64,000 bases of DNA from a virus (IMGVR_UViG_3300044844_000506:1-64000); one strand, 5' to 3'. Positions 1 to 6,678 are shown, counted from the stretch's first letter. Numbers and translations are program-made. The notes: a model not told the origin generated them from the sequence alone.

Positions 1-127
1 ACTAATAATCGAACTAATAATCGAACTAATAATCGAACTAATAATCGAACTAATAATCGAACTAATAATCGAACTAATAATCGAACTAATAATCGAACTA
101 ATAATCGAACTAATAATCGAACTAATA
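1..127. repeat. 12-bp tandem repeat array (ACTAATAATCGA)
   Basis: The unit ACTAATAATCGA runs head to tail from the first base: ten full identical copies plus seven bases of an eleventh, after which the pattern decays at ACTAATAGTTGG. The array touches the window edge, so its full length is unknown. No reading frame or spacer structure is present, so it is not a CRISPR. Such perfect AT-rich iteration next to a gene-free stretch could be an origin or terminus element; that function is inference. Confidence 0.95.
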
Positions 128-511
128 GTTGGCAAATAATAGTTGATTATTAGTTTGATTATTAGGGGAAATAGTTAGTCGATTGTGTGGGACTGATTAT
201 CTTATAGGGAATAAATTGTGAAAACCCCAGATTTAGCCCCCCCTATCAAAAATGAGATTAGAGTATTGGGTAATAAATTATAAAATCCCATTTTTATGCC
301 CCCCTATCAAAAAATAGAATAGTGGTAATAAATACAAACCACAACATATTGTGGTATGAGTAATAAAAAAAGTATTGATGCAGGGGTTTTTTGGCAATAC
401 TTTAGATTTGTACCACAATAGGTTGTGGTATGGTTATTACGAATTGATTGTTTTTAATTAAAAATTAGGTAATTTTAATTAAACAATAAAGTTAGAGCCA
501 TAAAAATGGGT
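128..511. other. Gene-free AT-rich region with palindromes and duplicated motifs
   Basis: I see no gene here. It holds two copies of a palindrome of the form ACCACAA-N-TTGTGGT (338-355 and 412-429), each followed by TATG and a TAATAA or TTATTA stretch, and a hairpin AGTATTG/CAATACT at 371-401 between them. Two imperfect direct repeats of about 45 bases (about 210-255 and 270-312) each contain a C-run followed by CTATCAAAAA. Duplicated palindromes beside a tandem array suggest a replication or regulatory region, but no initiator gene adjoins it. The function is unassigned. Confidence 0.6.
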
Positions 512-563
512 AAAAAAAATCCCCATGTATTGAGCCATAAATAATAGCCCAATACACGGGGAT
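512..563 (-). terminator. Rho-independent terminator
   Basis: On the minus strand a stem of about 16 bp (CCCCGTGTATTGGGC pairing with GCTCAATACATGGGG, two G-U pairs) with an AT-rich loop is followed by eight T residues. It lies downstream of the last leftward gene (ending at 708) and would end the long minus-strand transcript. Confidence 0.9.
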
Positions 564-707
564 GATTGATAACTATTCGTATTTAGTTTAGAGCATCATT
601 TTGAGATCTAAACTTACATGAATTAGATGAATTATTGTTTTTAGTTAAATTTATGTGCAGCAAAAAGCTGTTATGAACAAGTAAAAACTAGTATGAACAA
701 GTAAAAG

Positions 708-785
708 CTAAGAGGAAATACGACGAACAAGGTCCACCCATAGAATAACTAGTAATGTAATACTAGCTATCATTAGGATACTCAT
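708..785 (-). CDS. 25-residue single-span membrane peptide
   Basis: A tiny frame starts at ATG 785 inside an ATGA overlap with the stop of the upstream gene, with AGGAAAG just before it as ribosome site. The peptide is almost one hydrophobic helix (MSILMIASITLLVILWV) followed by Asp-Leu-Val-Arg-Arg. It is the last gene before the terminator at 512-563. Similar one-helix peptides in phages can be holin-like or membrane modulators, but nothing here decides that. The overlap and ribosome site are the main support. Confidence 0.55.
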   Translation of the reverse strand: MSILMIASITLLVILWVDLVRRISS

Positions 786-943
786 TCTTTCCTCTTATAG
801 GAGTATCCTTGGAAACTGATTGCCCAGCTAAAAGAATAGCCATGTTTATTATGGATGTATCTCATCATCTCAAACTCTGTACCCTCCATAATAAATTTAT
901 TATCGTGGTACAAGATAAAGATAGGCATTTTATTCTTACCCAT
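782..943 (-). CDS. Hypothetical small protein
   Basis: No family is recognised. I chose ATG 943 (MGKNKMPIFILYHDNK, 53 residues), which overlaps the upstream stop by eight bases. A longer frame from 997 would run 60 bases into the upstream gene and is less likely. The end overlaps the membrane peptide gene by ATGA, so the two are probably translated together. The sequence is a beta-rich mix of hydrophobic and charged residues with no membrane segment. Confidence 0.6.
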   Translation of the reverse strand: MGKNKMPIFILYHDNKFIMEGTEFEMMRYIHNKHGYSFSWAISFQGYSYKRKE

Positions 944-1130
944 TCTTGATAGGGTCTTTATCGGGGGGAAGATCAAGCCATAAGCGAAACTCATCAATTT
1001 TCGATTGGATTTTCATCCTATCCTTATCTAAGTCTACGCTTACTTCGTACATTAGAGAAAGTTTAGTATTTTTGAACTCGGCTAGTAGTTCCTCTAGAAC
1101 ATAAAGATCAACCTCGACATACTTACTCAT
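936..1130 (-). CDS. Hypothetical small acidic protein
   Basis: A 64-residue protein, rich in Asp, Glu and Lys, predicted mostly helical from its heptad-like leucines (VLEELLAEFKNTKLSLM). It overlaps both neighbours by eight bases in a leftward run of tiny genes. No domain, metal site or membrane segment is seen. Typical of phage early-region genes that act on host proteins, but no function can be assigned. Confidence 0.65.
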   Translation of the reverse strand: MSKYVEVDLYVLEELLAEFKNTKLSLMYEVSVDLDKDRMKIQSKIDEFRLWLDLPPDKDPIKNG

Positions 1131-1380
1131 TAGAAAAAGTCTCCTTTAGATTACCCTGAAACTTATCTTCTTCCCACTTACAATCTACTTCTACAAGTAC
1201 GACGTTTTGGTTTTGGAGTAGCTTTTCACTTACTCTGGTAGAAATACCACATTGAAGAATCTGAGATAAAGCGTTTGCCACAGATTCTGCCACTAAAACA
1301 GAATCTCCACGATAAACCCTCTCCAGTCTTTCTTGGTGGATTGTCTTGGCAAAAACACTATAGTTAATTTTAATGTTCAT
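1123..1380 (-). CDS. Hypothetical protein
   Basis: An 85-residue protein of unknown family. ATG 1380 (MNIKINYSVFAKTIHQE) is preferred over the longer frame to 1419 because AAGGAC lies a few bases upstream and because it avoids overlap with the preceding gene, which ends at 1386. The mix of a long central helix and terminal beta strands gives no function. The 3' end overlaps the next gene by eight bases. Confidence 0.65.
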   Translation of the reverse strand: MNIKINYSVFAKTIHQERLERVYRGDSVLVAESVANALSQILQCGISTRVSEKLLQNQNVVLVEVDCKWEEDKFQGNLKETFSNE

Positions 1381-1385
1381 GGTTA

Positions 1386-1610
1386 TTAGTCCTTGTACTT
1401 TCTCTTGTATTCTGTCCAAAGGCTTTCCCAGCCATTATCTTTTGCAGTATAATACAAACGCTGATCATTATAACTACCAGAACAATAAACACTATGATCG
1501 TCGCTGTAGTTATAATACCAATCGTGAGTCTTTAGCTCTTTTTCGTATTCCTCAATAGTCATACAGCCCTTGTAATCTTTTTGAAAGTTAGGTCCACGGT
1601 TTTCGCTCAT
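1386..1610 (-). CDS. Hypothetical small charged protein
   Basis: 74 residues, rich in Tyr, Asp, Lys and Trp (for example HDWYYNYSDDHSVYC), with no recognised domain. It begins two bases after the stop of the 47-residue gene upstream. Composition is hydrophilic, so it is likely cytosolic. No function inferred. Confidence 0.65.
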   Translation of the reverse strand: MSENRGPNFQKDYKGCMTIEEYEKELKTHDWYYNYSDDHSVYCSGSYNDQRLYYTAKDNGWESLWTEYKRKYKD

Positions 1611-1611
1611 T

Positions 1612-1755
1612 TTACTTTTGCTCCTTCAACATTTGGTAAATTTGTAAAGCAACCTTATAGTTATAAGCTGTGGCTTGAACCGTCCAACTCTCAAACGGGT
1701 CTAGAGTTTCAATAAACCATTCGAACGGTTCGATTTTCCTGATTCTTACTTTCAT
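1612..1755 (-). CDS. Hypothetical 47-residue protein
   Basis: A short frame from ATG 1755 (MKVRIRKIEPFEWFIETL) to TAA 1612, filling the gap between two larger genes almost exactly: five bases after the upstream stop and two before the downstream start. A central Trp/Phe-rich stretch (EWFIETLDPFESWTV) and a C-terminal helix suggest a small folded protein. No family is recognised. Support is positional plus a clean reading frame. Confidence 0.6.
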   Translation of the reverse strand: MKVRIRKIEPFEWFIETLDPFESWTVQATAYNYKVALQIYQMLKEQK

Positions 1756-1759
1756 ATTC

Positions 1760-2191
1760 CTAGGCACAATAAACAGAACTGATTCCAAACTCGCTAGAAC
1801 AGTCTAGCAAAACATACTTTGCTTTGGTCAGATTTTCTCCTGTTCTCCTATCTTGGAAATGATTAGAGTTGTAGGGATTGTAAGTAAAGCTCTTGAAACC
1901 CCTTTCGTAATCGTATTCATTCAAATAAATGGGGCAGTAATAAAACTGCTGCCCAAAATAATTTTTGGTTTCCGAAAGAGTGATGTCCCCCACAACGAAG
2001 GCGTGGACATTCTTTTTCTTCTCTTTCAAAACTCGGCTTCTTCCCGCCTCGTAGATTTTAAACTCTACGTTGGACAGAATCAATTCATCCAGATGACAAA
2101 ACACCCGCCAGCCTTTGTTGGTTTTCTTTTGGATTGAAAAGGTATTTTTGCGCAGATTACGATAAACGCGAGCTTTGAAAGTAATGAACAT
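1760..2191 (-). CDS. Hypothetical protein
   Basis: 143 residues with a very basic N-terminal half (KARVYRNLRKNTFSIQKKTNKGW) and a Tyr/Asn-rich C-terminal half. A strong AAGGAG ribosome site stands before ATG 2191. The pattern of a short beta strand, a basic loop and further strands recalls small phage proteins that contact nucleic acid, but I do not recognise the family. No transmembrane segment. Confidence 0.7.
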   Translation of the reverse strand: MFITFKARVYRNLRKNTFSIQKKTNKGWRVFCHLDELILSNVEFKIYEAGRSRVLKEKKKNVHAFVVGDITLSETKNYFGQQFYYCPIYLNEYDYERGFKSFTYNPYNSNHFQDRRTGENLTKAKYVLLDCSSEFGISSVYCA

Positions 2192-2200
2192 TTTATCTCC

Positions 2201-2257
2201 TTATTGCTCTGTGAGAATGGTAATAATAATTAGCACAAAAATCAAAATGACTCTCAT
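2201..2257 (-). CDS. Possible 18-residue hydrophobic peptide
   Basis: ATG 2257 shares its A with the TGA stop of the upstream gene (TGATG). The product MRVILIFVLIIITILTEQ is essentially one membrane-spanning stretch. It may be a real micro-peptide like the one at 708-785, or chance in AT-rich sequence. The overlap geometry is the only support. Confidence 0.3.
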   Translation of the reverse strand: MRVILIFVLIIITILTEQ

Positions 2258-2970
2258 CAGTGAGAAAGGAACTTTATTGCTTTGGTGAAATTACGATTGA
2301 AGCAAAGTCCGCAAGTTAGACATGATTCTGTTTGTCCTTTTTGCTCTGGACAAACGACGAAATCTGCGTCTGTAACATTTTCGTCAAGTGCCAAAACATC
2401 ATTAGGGAATAAGTTACGATCCAAAGTGCTAAGAACATTACGATCAACACTAAACCTAAGAACAACCTTCTCATGGTAGAGAAGTTTTGCTCTAAGAAAA
2501 TCATGTATTGGTCCGCTAATCCTCGCTGTATAACCATAGATGTATAGCGGATACTTCTCAAGTGCTTTCTCCCAAAAACAAACGTATTGCGGCGAATAAA
2601 AATCTCCCAAAATGTGTAGACGGACAACAAATCCGCCAGGATGTTTCACTGCCAAAACATTTAGTTCTGCTTCCAGACGAGGAATAAGAAACTCGTCATT
2701 CTGGAATCTTTGGGCACGAAAACTATTATTGCCATAACAATCTGCCCAATGATGGCAGGTAGAAGGGCAAGTTGCCCTCTCTTCTAGCGTTAAAGAGTAC
2801 ATTGAAAAATCTTTCCATGCACCCTTTTGGATGGTTTGTTTTCCCTTGCCAACTTTGCTATTAGAGGAAATAGGCTTGAGAAGATTACCAGAATAATCCC
2901 CAGGAGAGATTACCTTGGTGGAGAAAATTGTGCGATTTTCTGCAATCGCAAGTTCTGTTTTAGTTGCCAT
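2257..2970 (-). CDS. gp88-like cysteine-rich protein
   Basis: A 237-residue protein resembling the phage and plasmid 'gene product 88' family (from memory, Pfam GP88). Visible marks are an N-terminal cysteine cluster CPSTCHHWADCYG at about residues 68-80, a central segment with HILGDFYSP, and a C-terminal CPEQ...CLTCGLC cluster. Seven cysteines in two groups suggest a bound metal or iron-sulfur cluster and a fold like a degraded radical SAM barrel; that is inference. The biochemical role of the family is unknown to me. Start ATG 2970 follows the upstream gene by two bases. Confidence 0.7.
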   Translation of the reverse strand: MATKTELAIAENRTIFSTKVISPGDYSGNLLKPISSNSKVGKGKQTIQKGAWKDFSMYSLTLEERATCPSTCHHWADCYGNNSFRAQRFQNDEFLIPRLEAELNVLAVKHPGGFVVRLHILGDFYSPQYVCFWEKALEKYPLYIYGYTARISGPIHDFLRAKLLYHEKVVLRFSVDRNVLSTLDRNLFPNDVLALDENVTDADFVVCPEQKGQTESCLTCGLCFNRNFTKAIKFLSH

Positions 2971-2972
2971 GT

Positions 2973-3248
2973 TTAGATTTCAAACTTATGATCTGTGGGT
3001 CCGTACTTATGTACGAATCCGAAAAAGGATGATTTTGTATTCTCTGTGGTAGATTCTCCACAGATCTTGCAAACAACTTTATCCTTGCGAACTAGTTCGC
3101 AATAGATAATCCAACAAGAATCACATAAAACCGCACTTTCTCCTTTATTTGCGGAATGAACATCATGATCGAGACAGGAAATAGGATTTCTATTTTCGCG
3201 GGGAAGATCATCCCCGCAATGATCACAGAAAACTTCATTCAATCCCAT
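2973..3248 (-). CDS. Zinc-ribbon protein
   Basis: 91 residues with three Cys-pair motifs, CDHCGDD at residues 8-14, LCDSCW near 42-47 and VCKICGE near 59-65, plus further Cys and His between them. This fits a double zinc-ribbon fold. The start overlaps the stop of another cysteine-pair gene upstream. Role unknown; such small zinc proteins are common in phage early regions and may bind RNA polymerase or nucleic acid. Confidence 0.65.
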   Translation of the reverse strand: MGLNEVFCDHCGDDLPRENRNPISCLDHDVHSANKGESAVLCDSCWIIYCELVRKDKVVCKICGESTTENTKSSFFGFVHKYGPTDHKFEI

Positions 3249-3388
3249 ACAATCATCTCCAATTTGTAGTTTTGTTCTTCGATCAAAAAGAACTGTCCAG
3301 CCTTATCGGCTAAACAGTCTGCACAAAGTTCCGAATCTTTCAAGGCATCCTTGAAACATTCTTCACAAAGATGAACATCTAAATCCAT
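3239..3388 (-). CDS. Small Cys-pair (zinc) protein
   Basis: A 49-residue frame from ATG 3388 to TGA 3239, overlapping genes on both sides. It carries two CxxC motifs, CEEC at residues 8-11 and CADC at residues 22-25, which would form one four-cysteine zinc site. It looks like a minimal relative of the zinc-ribbon protein encoded directly downstream. Function unknown. Confidence 0.55.
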   Translation of the reverse strand: MDLDVHLCEECFKDALKDSELCADCLADKAGQFFLIEEQNYKLEMIVWD

Positions 3389-3612
3389 TCGATCCCCAAA
3401 CTCTGGAGAACACAGGAAGCAAGATTTAGATCTTCTTCCTTATCAGAAGAAGAAAGTTTTTCAACCAAGGAATACAATTCCTTGGAAGAATAATTCCCAT
3501 CTAAGTCAGACCTACAATTCCTGATTTCGTAAGCCTTCCATCCCACTTCCTTTTCGAAAGCAGAATCAAAGATTTGAAAAGAAGGAATTGTCCCGTAACT
3601 ATACTTGATCAT
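3379..3612 (-). CDS. Hypothetical protein, start uncertain
   Basis: From ATG 3612 the product is 77 residues (MIKYSYGTIPSFQIFDS), hydrophilic and acidic toward its end. The frame stays open back to a TTG at 3732, but that part lies inside the upstream membrane-protein gene and reads as low-complexity Leu/Pro. The ribosome site at 3612 is weak, so the start is not settled. No family recognised. Confidence 0.5.
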   Translation of the reverse strand: MIKYSYGTIPSFQIFDSAFEKEVGWKAYEIRNCRSDLDGNYSSKELYSLVEKLSSSDKEEDLNLASCVLQSLGIEWI

Positions 3613-3676
3613 ACGAAGAAAGTAATGCCAAAGAGGAAGAGGAAGAAGAAGAAAGTACCGCGATCCTTGAACTGCT

Positions 3677-3829
3677 TCATAGTAGAATGATGAACCAGAT
3701 AATAATGAAGCACAGAGAAACAATCCCAACAATGAACTTGAAGCCTTCGTCTTTTGTCATTTTTAAGACTCCAGAAAAGAGGAGACAAATCAGACCGGAA
3801 ATGAACAAAAACAACAGAAAGTTATCCAT
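3677..3829 (-). CDS. Two-span membrane protein
   Basis: ATG 3829 gives a 50-residue protein with two hydrophobic segments (FLLFLFISGLICLLFSG and FIVGIVSLCFIIIWFIILL) around a short charged turn KMTKDEG. It begins two bases before the upstream stop region and has no signal cleavage site. The hairpin topology resembles small class II holins or inner-membrane modulators; there is no lysis gene beside it, so this remains a guess. Confidence 0.6.
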   Translation of the reverse strand: MDNFLLFLFISGLICLLFSGVLKMTKDEGFKFIVGIVSLCFIIIWFIILL

Positions 3830-3830
3830 T

Positions 3831-4052
3831 TCAGTTTCCCTTGGTGTTTTCTTCTGGAAGATCCAAATAATACATGACTTCGGAATTAATGATTTCCATT
3901 TTGATTGCTCCGCATTCAATCATTCCGTGGAGCAAATACTTTGCACATTCACCGAGTTCAAAATCATTCATGGGGAGAAAATCTCCCCTAGACTCTGCCA
4001 TCTTGGCAAAAATCTTCATGGAATGAATCGCCTGATCGTAGTTCTTGTACAT
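3831..4052 (-). CDS. Hypothetical protein
   Basis: 73 residues, alpha-helical in the first half (YDQAIHSMKIFAKMAES) with two cysteines in GECAKYLLHGMIECG, and a short beta C-terminus. It starts exactly one base after the upstream stop. No domain recognised. Confidence 0.6.
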   Translation of the reverse strand: MYKNYDQAIHSMKIFAKMAESRGDFLPMNDFELGECAKYLLHGMIECGAIKMEIINSEVMYYLDLPEENTKGN

Positions 4053-4235
4053 TTAGTTTCCCATTTCAATTGTGTGAACAATGTAACGACGAGAATCATG
4101 TACCAAATCACGAATCTCCAAATCTCCGTTTTCGAGAAATTGGAATGCTTCCTTATTCAAAATCAAAATCTTGCATCCTTCAACTCCAGAATAAGTGCTG
4201 CCGTCATTGAGTACCATAATCGCAAAGGTTTCCAT
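4053..4235 (-). CDS. Hypothetical protein of the cassette series
   Basis: 60 residues, mixed beta and alpha, without known motifs. It is the first gene after terminator cassette copy A, and its ribosome site lies in the cassette sequence (GGGAGATTGAA before ATG). Thus it may be transcribed independently of the genes upstream. Function unknown. Confidence 0.6.
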   Translation of the reverse strand: METFAIMVLNDGSTYSGVEGCKILILNKEAFQFLENGDLEIRDLVHDSRRYIVHTIEMGN

Positions 4236-4360
4236 TTCAATCTCCCAAAAGAGGTAAACAAGTCTCTATCCAATAAAAAAAGCCACGCGGATTTTATCCG
4301 CATGGCTTTATTACGATTTTCAAATGGCGTGCCGAGGCCGATAAATAATGATGTTTTACA
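4236..4360 (-). repeat. Intergenic cassette, copy A (terminator plus leader)
   Basis: One of three near-identical intergenic segments (others at 4616-4737 and 5095-5222). On the minus strand each reads: short tail after a stop, a conserved TCGGCCTCGGCACGCCATTT box, AATCGTAATA, a hairpin with T-run, TTGGATAGAGACTTG, then a ribosome site. This copy differs most in its leader part (GGTAAACAAG in place of TGGTTTGGCAAG). Confidence 0.85.
4274..4309 (-). terminator. Rho-independent terminator in cassette A
   Basis: Minus-strand stem GCCATGCGGAT/ATCCGCGTGGC (11 bp, one G-U) with a short A loop, followed by seven T residues. Confidence 0.85.
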
Positions 4361-4615
4361 TCACATGGTCATTTCCTTGAACTCTTCTTCATTGATGATT
4401 TCACAAGAAATGGCTTTTGCGTTATCGAACTTTGTGACCTTGATAAAATCGTTCACATGATCAAAGATCCAGAATCTTCCGTCTAGAAAATCCATACTCT
4501 TCAACTTGTTCGAAGAAAGATTGTAAGTCCAAACTTGCAGCAGTTGATTATTTTCGTGAACATAAACTTCGAACTCGTTACGTTCTTCCAGAAAAATAAT
4601 GTCGTGCTTGATCAT
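4361..4615 (-). CDS. Hypothetical protein of the cassette series
   Basis: 84 residues with alternating hydrophobic strands (FEVYVHENNQLLQVWTYNL), suggesting a small beta-sheet fold. AGGAGATTGAA before ATG 4615 is a clear ribosome site within cassette B. The gene is flanked on both sides by cassette copies, so it is a self-contained transcription unit. No family recognised. Confidence 0.65.
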   Translation of the reverse strand: MIKHDIIFLEERNEFEVYVHENNQLLQVWTYNLSSNKLKSMDFLDGRFWIFDHVNDFIKVTKFDNAKAISCEIINEEEFKEMTM

Positions 4616-4737
4616 TTCAATCTCCTAAAATGGTTTGGCAAGTCTCTATCCAATAAAAAAAGCCACACGGATAAAATCCGCATGGCTTTATTACGATTTT
4701 CAAATGGCGTGCCGAGGCCGATAAAGGATGTTTTACA
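4616..4737 (-). repeat. Intergenic cassette, copy B (terminator plus leader)
   Basis: Second copy of the terminator cassette. The TCGGCCTCGGCACGCC box and TTGGATAGAGACTTGCCAAACCATTTTAGGAG leader match copy C closely. Its hairpin loop is inverted relative to the others and one stem pair has changed to G-U, so structure rather than exact sequence is kept. Confidence 0.85.
4654..4689 (-). terminator. Rho-independent terminator in cassette B
   Basis: Minus-strand stem GCCATGCGGAT/ATCCGTGTGGC with TTT loop and a following T-run. Confidence 0.85.
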
Positions 4738-5094
4738 TCACATCTTGTTATCCTCGTAATAATAAGTTCGGTTGTTCTTGTAGACGATTTTCAACTTCCC
4801 ACAGGAAATGTGGGAAATGAACACTTCTGCATCCTTTTCTGCGTTCCCTGAAGGAAACTTATCTTCAATGTTTTTCAAAACTTGGAGAATGTCCAAGAGA
4901 GAAACATTGGCAGGAATAAAGGTTGTGGAGGGGATCTTTTGGAGATTGATTTTGAACTGAGGCTTTCCATTATTATAGAAAGCACGAACCTTGCCATGCT
5001 GAAGCATGGAAATAAAAATGCTGGCGGAAAGAATGGGATCAGGATTTATGTCGGTTTTGATAAAATCGACAAGTTCTTCCGTTGAAAAGTTCAT
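4738..5094 (-). CDS. Hypothetical protein with internal duplication
   Basis: 118 residues that look like two related halves: residues ~1-48 contain LVDFIKTDINPDP...ISMLQHGKVRAFYNNGKPQF, and residues ~60-118 contain ILQVLKNIEDKFP...ISHISCGKLKIVYKNNRTYY. Both halves end in a helix, a Gly-Lys turn and a basic strand pair. This suggests a tandem copy of one small domain. It lies between cassette copies B and C. No known family. Confidence 0.65.
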   Translation of the reverse strand: MNFSTEELVDFIKTDINPDPILSASIFISMLQHGKVRAFYNNGKPQFKINLQKIPSTTFIPANVSLLDILQVLKNIEDKFPSGNAEKDAEVFISHISCGKLKIVYKNNRTYYYEDNKM

Positions 5095-5222
5095 TGTTAG
5101 TGCAATCTCCTAAAATGGTTTGGCAAGTCTCTATCCAATAAAAAAAGCCACGCGGATTTTATCCGCATGGCTTTTGTTACGATTTTTTAAATGGCGTGCC
5201 GAGGCCGATAAAGTGTTTTAGT
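5095..5222 (-). repeat. Intergenic cassette, copy C (terminator plus leader)
   Basis: Third copy of the cassette, first to be reached by leftward transcription. It shares the TCGGCCTCGGCACGCC box, the hairpin and the TTGGATAGAGACTTGCCAAACC leader with the other copies. Confidence 0.85.
5138..5174 (-). terminator. Rho-independent terminator in cassette C
   Basis: Minus-strand stem GCCATGCGGAT/ATCCGCGTGGC with an A-rich loop, followed by seven T residues. Confidence 0.85.
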
Positions 5223-5462
5223 TTACATTTGCACCCTCATTTCAGGGTAAATGATTACAGCCAAAACATCATCGAGATACTCCGTCTTTCGGACGGAAAT
5301 CTGAAGAAAAGGTCCGCAGAAGTCTTGAGGAAGAACTTGTCGAGCTTGGAAATACTCGACAGTACCTTTCCAAACATTCTTTCTGTTAGCAACCTTCCCA
5401 GTAATGATCCATTCGAAACCATCAATGGGAACAACTTCTTCGACAATGTTAGGTGCCATCAT
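5223..5462 (-). CDS. Hypothetical protein
   Basis: 79 residues from ATG 5462 (a second ATG follows at 5459); AGGAC stands 4-8 bases upstream. The sequence is beta-rich (EEVVPIDGFEWIITGKV...VWKGTVEYF) and has an arginine- and Asp-containing C-terminal half. It is the first gene after the GC-rich island at 5463-5637 and the last before cassette C. No family recognised. Confidence 0.6.
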   Translation of the reverse strand: MMAPNIVEEVVPIDGFEWIITGKVANRKNVWKGTVEYFQARQVLPQDFCGPFLQISVRKTEYLDDVLAVIIYPEMRVQM

Positions 5463-5515
5463 GTTGTCCTGTAAAAAAAAGGGAAATACTTTGGGAGTCT
5501 ACGCTCCCGCGTGGG

Positions 5516-5552
5516 GGGTCGTATTCCGCGCTCCAACGTGACAGGAAAGCGT
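5516..5552. repeat. 37-bp dispersed repeat, copy 1
   Basis: Begins GGGTCGTATTCCGCGC and ends GACAGGAAAGCGT; 36 of 37 bases are identical to the copy at 12683-12719, same orientation. Confidence 0.95.
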
Positions 5553-5557
5553 GGAAA

Positions 5558-5592
5558 GTGCGTAAGTACTTGCGTCGCAAGTACTTACGCAC
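5558..5592. repeat. Perfect 17-bp inverted repeat
   Basis: GTGCGTAAGTACTTGCG, one T, then its exact complement CGCAAGTACTTACGCAC. The near-zero spacer suggests a cruciform or an intermolecular pairing site rather than a normal terminator; no T-run follows on either strand. Confidence 0.95.
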
Positions 5593-5637
5593 GCGCGCGG
5601 CGCGCGCGCCTAACATCGGCCTAACGGGTGCGAAAAC

Positions 5638-6090
5638 TTAGAAAATTTTTTGCGAAATAAAGTATGCGTTTTCGTATTCAGACAAAGTGCTCATCTTGTA
5701 ATTTACTGCTCTCTGTGCCTTCGGTATACAAAGTCTGGTTTGAAAATCTTTTAGTTTTGGAATGGAGTCGAAGTATTGGATATTTTTATATAGATTTAAA
5801 TCCGGTAGATGAGCATCCACCCAAATTTTATTATTATTCAATAAGGGATCAAGGTAGGAAATGTTTATGTATAAATCTTCGCATTTATTTAATACATGAA
5901 AATTACCCCCCCTGTCAAAATTTGAGGCAAACAATAAAAATGAATTGTGATTGTAAGTATTTAAAAATTTATGTAAAATGCAAGCAGACTGAGAACTAAA
6001 TCCTTCCAATGTATTTGGATTTATATTGTTCTTTTCTGCTAACTTTTCAGCAGTGAAATGAGCGAGTGCCAATACACTTGTCAAATCCAT
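5638..6090 (-). CDS. Hypothetical protein
   Basis: 150 residues from ATG 6090 (MDLTSVLALAHFTAEKLAEK); a longer frame to 6141 would overlap the upstream gene by 47 bases. Helical N-terminus, then a Phe/Asn/Tyr-rich middle and a Leu-Pro-Asp segment. No motif recognised. The coding sequence includes one of the unusual AAATTTTGACAGGGGGG motifs (around 5906-5921), giving Asp-Arg-Gly-Gly. The stop lies at the edge of GC-rich island 1. Confidence 0.6.
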   Translation of the reverse strand: MDLTSVLALAHFTAEKLAEKNNINPNTLEGFSSQSACILHKFLNTYNHNSFLLFASNFDRGGNFHVLNKCEDLYINISYLDPLLNNNKIWVDAHLPDLNLYKNIQYFDSIPKLKDFQTRLCIPKAQRAVNYKMSTLSEYENAYFISQKIF

Positions 6091-6094
6091 AATG

Positions 6095-6544
6095 CTATTG
6101 TAGACCCCCCCTACAAAATTTTTGATCGGGGTTACGTTCACGGACTACAAACTTATCGTCCTCGAAAAACAGGTCATGGGTTGAGTTATACTTATATCTT
6201 AACTCAGCATTAGCCTTAGCCTGATTATAACTATCAGTAAATTCCTGTCTTGTGTACAGTTTATTTTTATCTAATGATGCTGCCCACATCCAATACAAAG
6301 AAGCATCAAAGTGCATAATGCCAAGCGAATCTGTTACATGAAAATCTCCTTCGCATTGGGTCAAATTGTAAGGTAAATCTTTGGATGTATTGATTACTTT
6401 ATGTAGCAAATCTTCATATGGTGTACTAAAAAGAGGATCATCTAGGTATAAATCATCATCATTCTCCTCTGAAGGTTCATAATCTATGTACGAATTAGGG
6501 TCGTGAGTTTGAAATAAGTTCGGTACTGTTAACTTTAGAGTCAT
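6095..6544 (-). CDS. Hypothetical acidic protein
   Basis: 149 residues with an acidic N-terminal third (DYEPSEENDDDLYLDDP) and an aromatic-rich middle (HFDASLYWMWAASLDKN). It ends in FCRGGLQ encoded by another poly-G motif (6105-6111). No domain recognised. It starts a run of leftward genes after a gap that holds a hairpin (6632-6666). Confidence 0.6.
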   Translation of the reverse strand: MTLKLTVPNLFQTHDPNSYIDYEPSEENDDDLYLDDPLFSTPYEDLLHKVINTSKDLPYNLTQCEGDFHVTDSLGIMHFDASLYWMWAASLDKNKLYTRQEFTDSYNQAKANAELRYKYNSTHDLFFEDDKFVVRERNPDQKFCRGGLQ

Positions 6545-6631
6545 AGTTTGATATTTGACTAGTGGTTGAAAATGCCCTGAAATTTATTAAGAATATTTTA
6601 TATTTGCCCCAAAATTGGGCATAAAGTACAT

Positions 6632-6666
6632 CACCTCGATTTAGTTTTTGAGACTAAATCGAGGTG
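6632..6666. terminator. Perfect 13-bp hairpin, possible terminator
   Basis: CACCTCGATTTAG and CTAAATCGAGGTG enclose a nine-base loop between two minus-strand genes. A proper T-run is missing on either strand, so it may be a terminator of the less classical kind or an RNA processing or stability element. Confidence 0.55.
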
Positions 6667-6678
6667 AAATTATGAATT

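Larger units (their letters stand above)
5463..5637. other. GC-rich palindromic intergenic island 1
   Basis: A strongly GC-rich stretch in an otherwise AT-rich genome. It holds a 37-bp segment (5516-5552) repeated at 12683-12719 with one mismatch, a perfect 17-bp inverted repeat with one-base spacer (5558-5592), an alternating GC block (5591-5610) and two GCCTAAC motifs (5608-5625). No gene is present. See the matching island at 12549-12796. Candidate mobile palindromic element or structured RNA. Confidence 0.85.

Noticed and set aside
1-127. 12-bp array considered as CRISPR
   Set aside because: Units are directly adjacent with no spacers and are far too short.
3687-4460. A 257-codon open frame on the plus strand
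   Set aside because: It runs antisense to four minus-strand genes with ribosome sites and through cassette copy A; it has no ribosome site and its protein is low in recognisable structure.
5600-5625. Integron attC site
   Set aside because: GCCTAAC motifs and inverted repeats recall attC, but the required paired core sites and arms could not be laid out, and no integrase gene is present. Kept only as a possible origin of the island.
6606-6620. Hairpin GCCC...GGGC as terminator
   Set aside because: Stem of four or five pairs only and no T-run; the stronger hairpin at 6632-6666 lies beside it.
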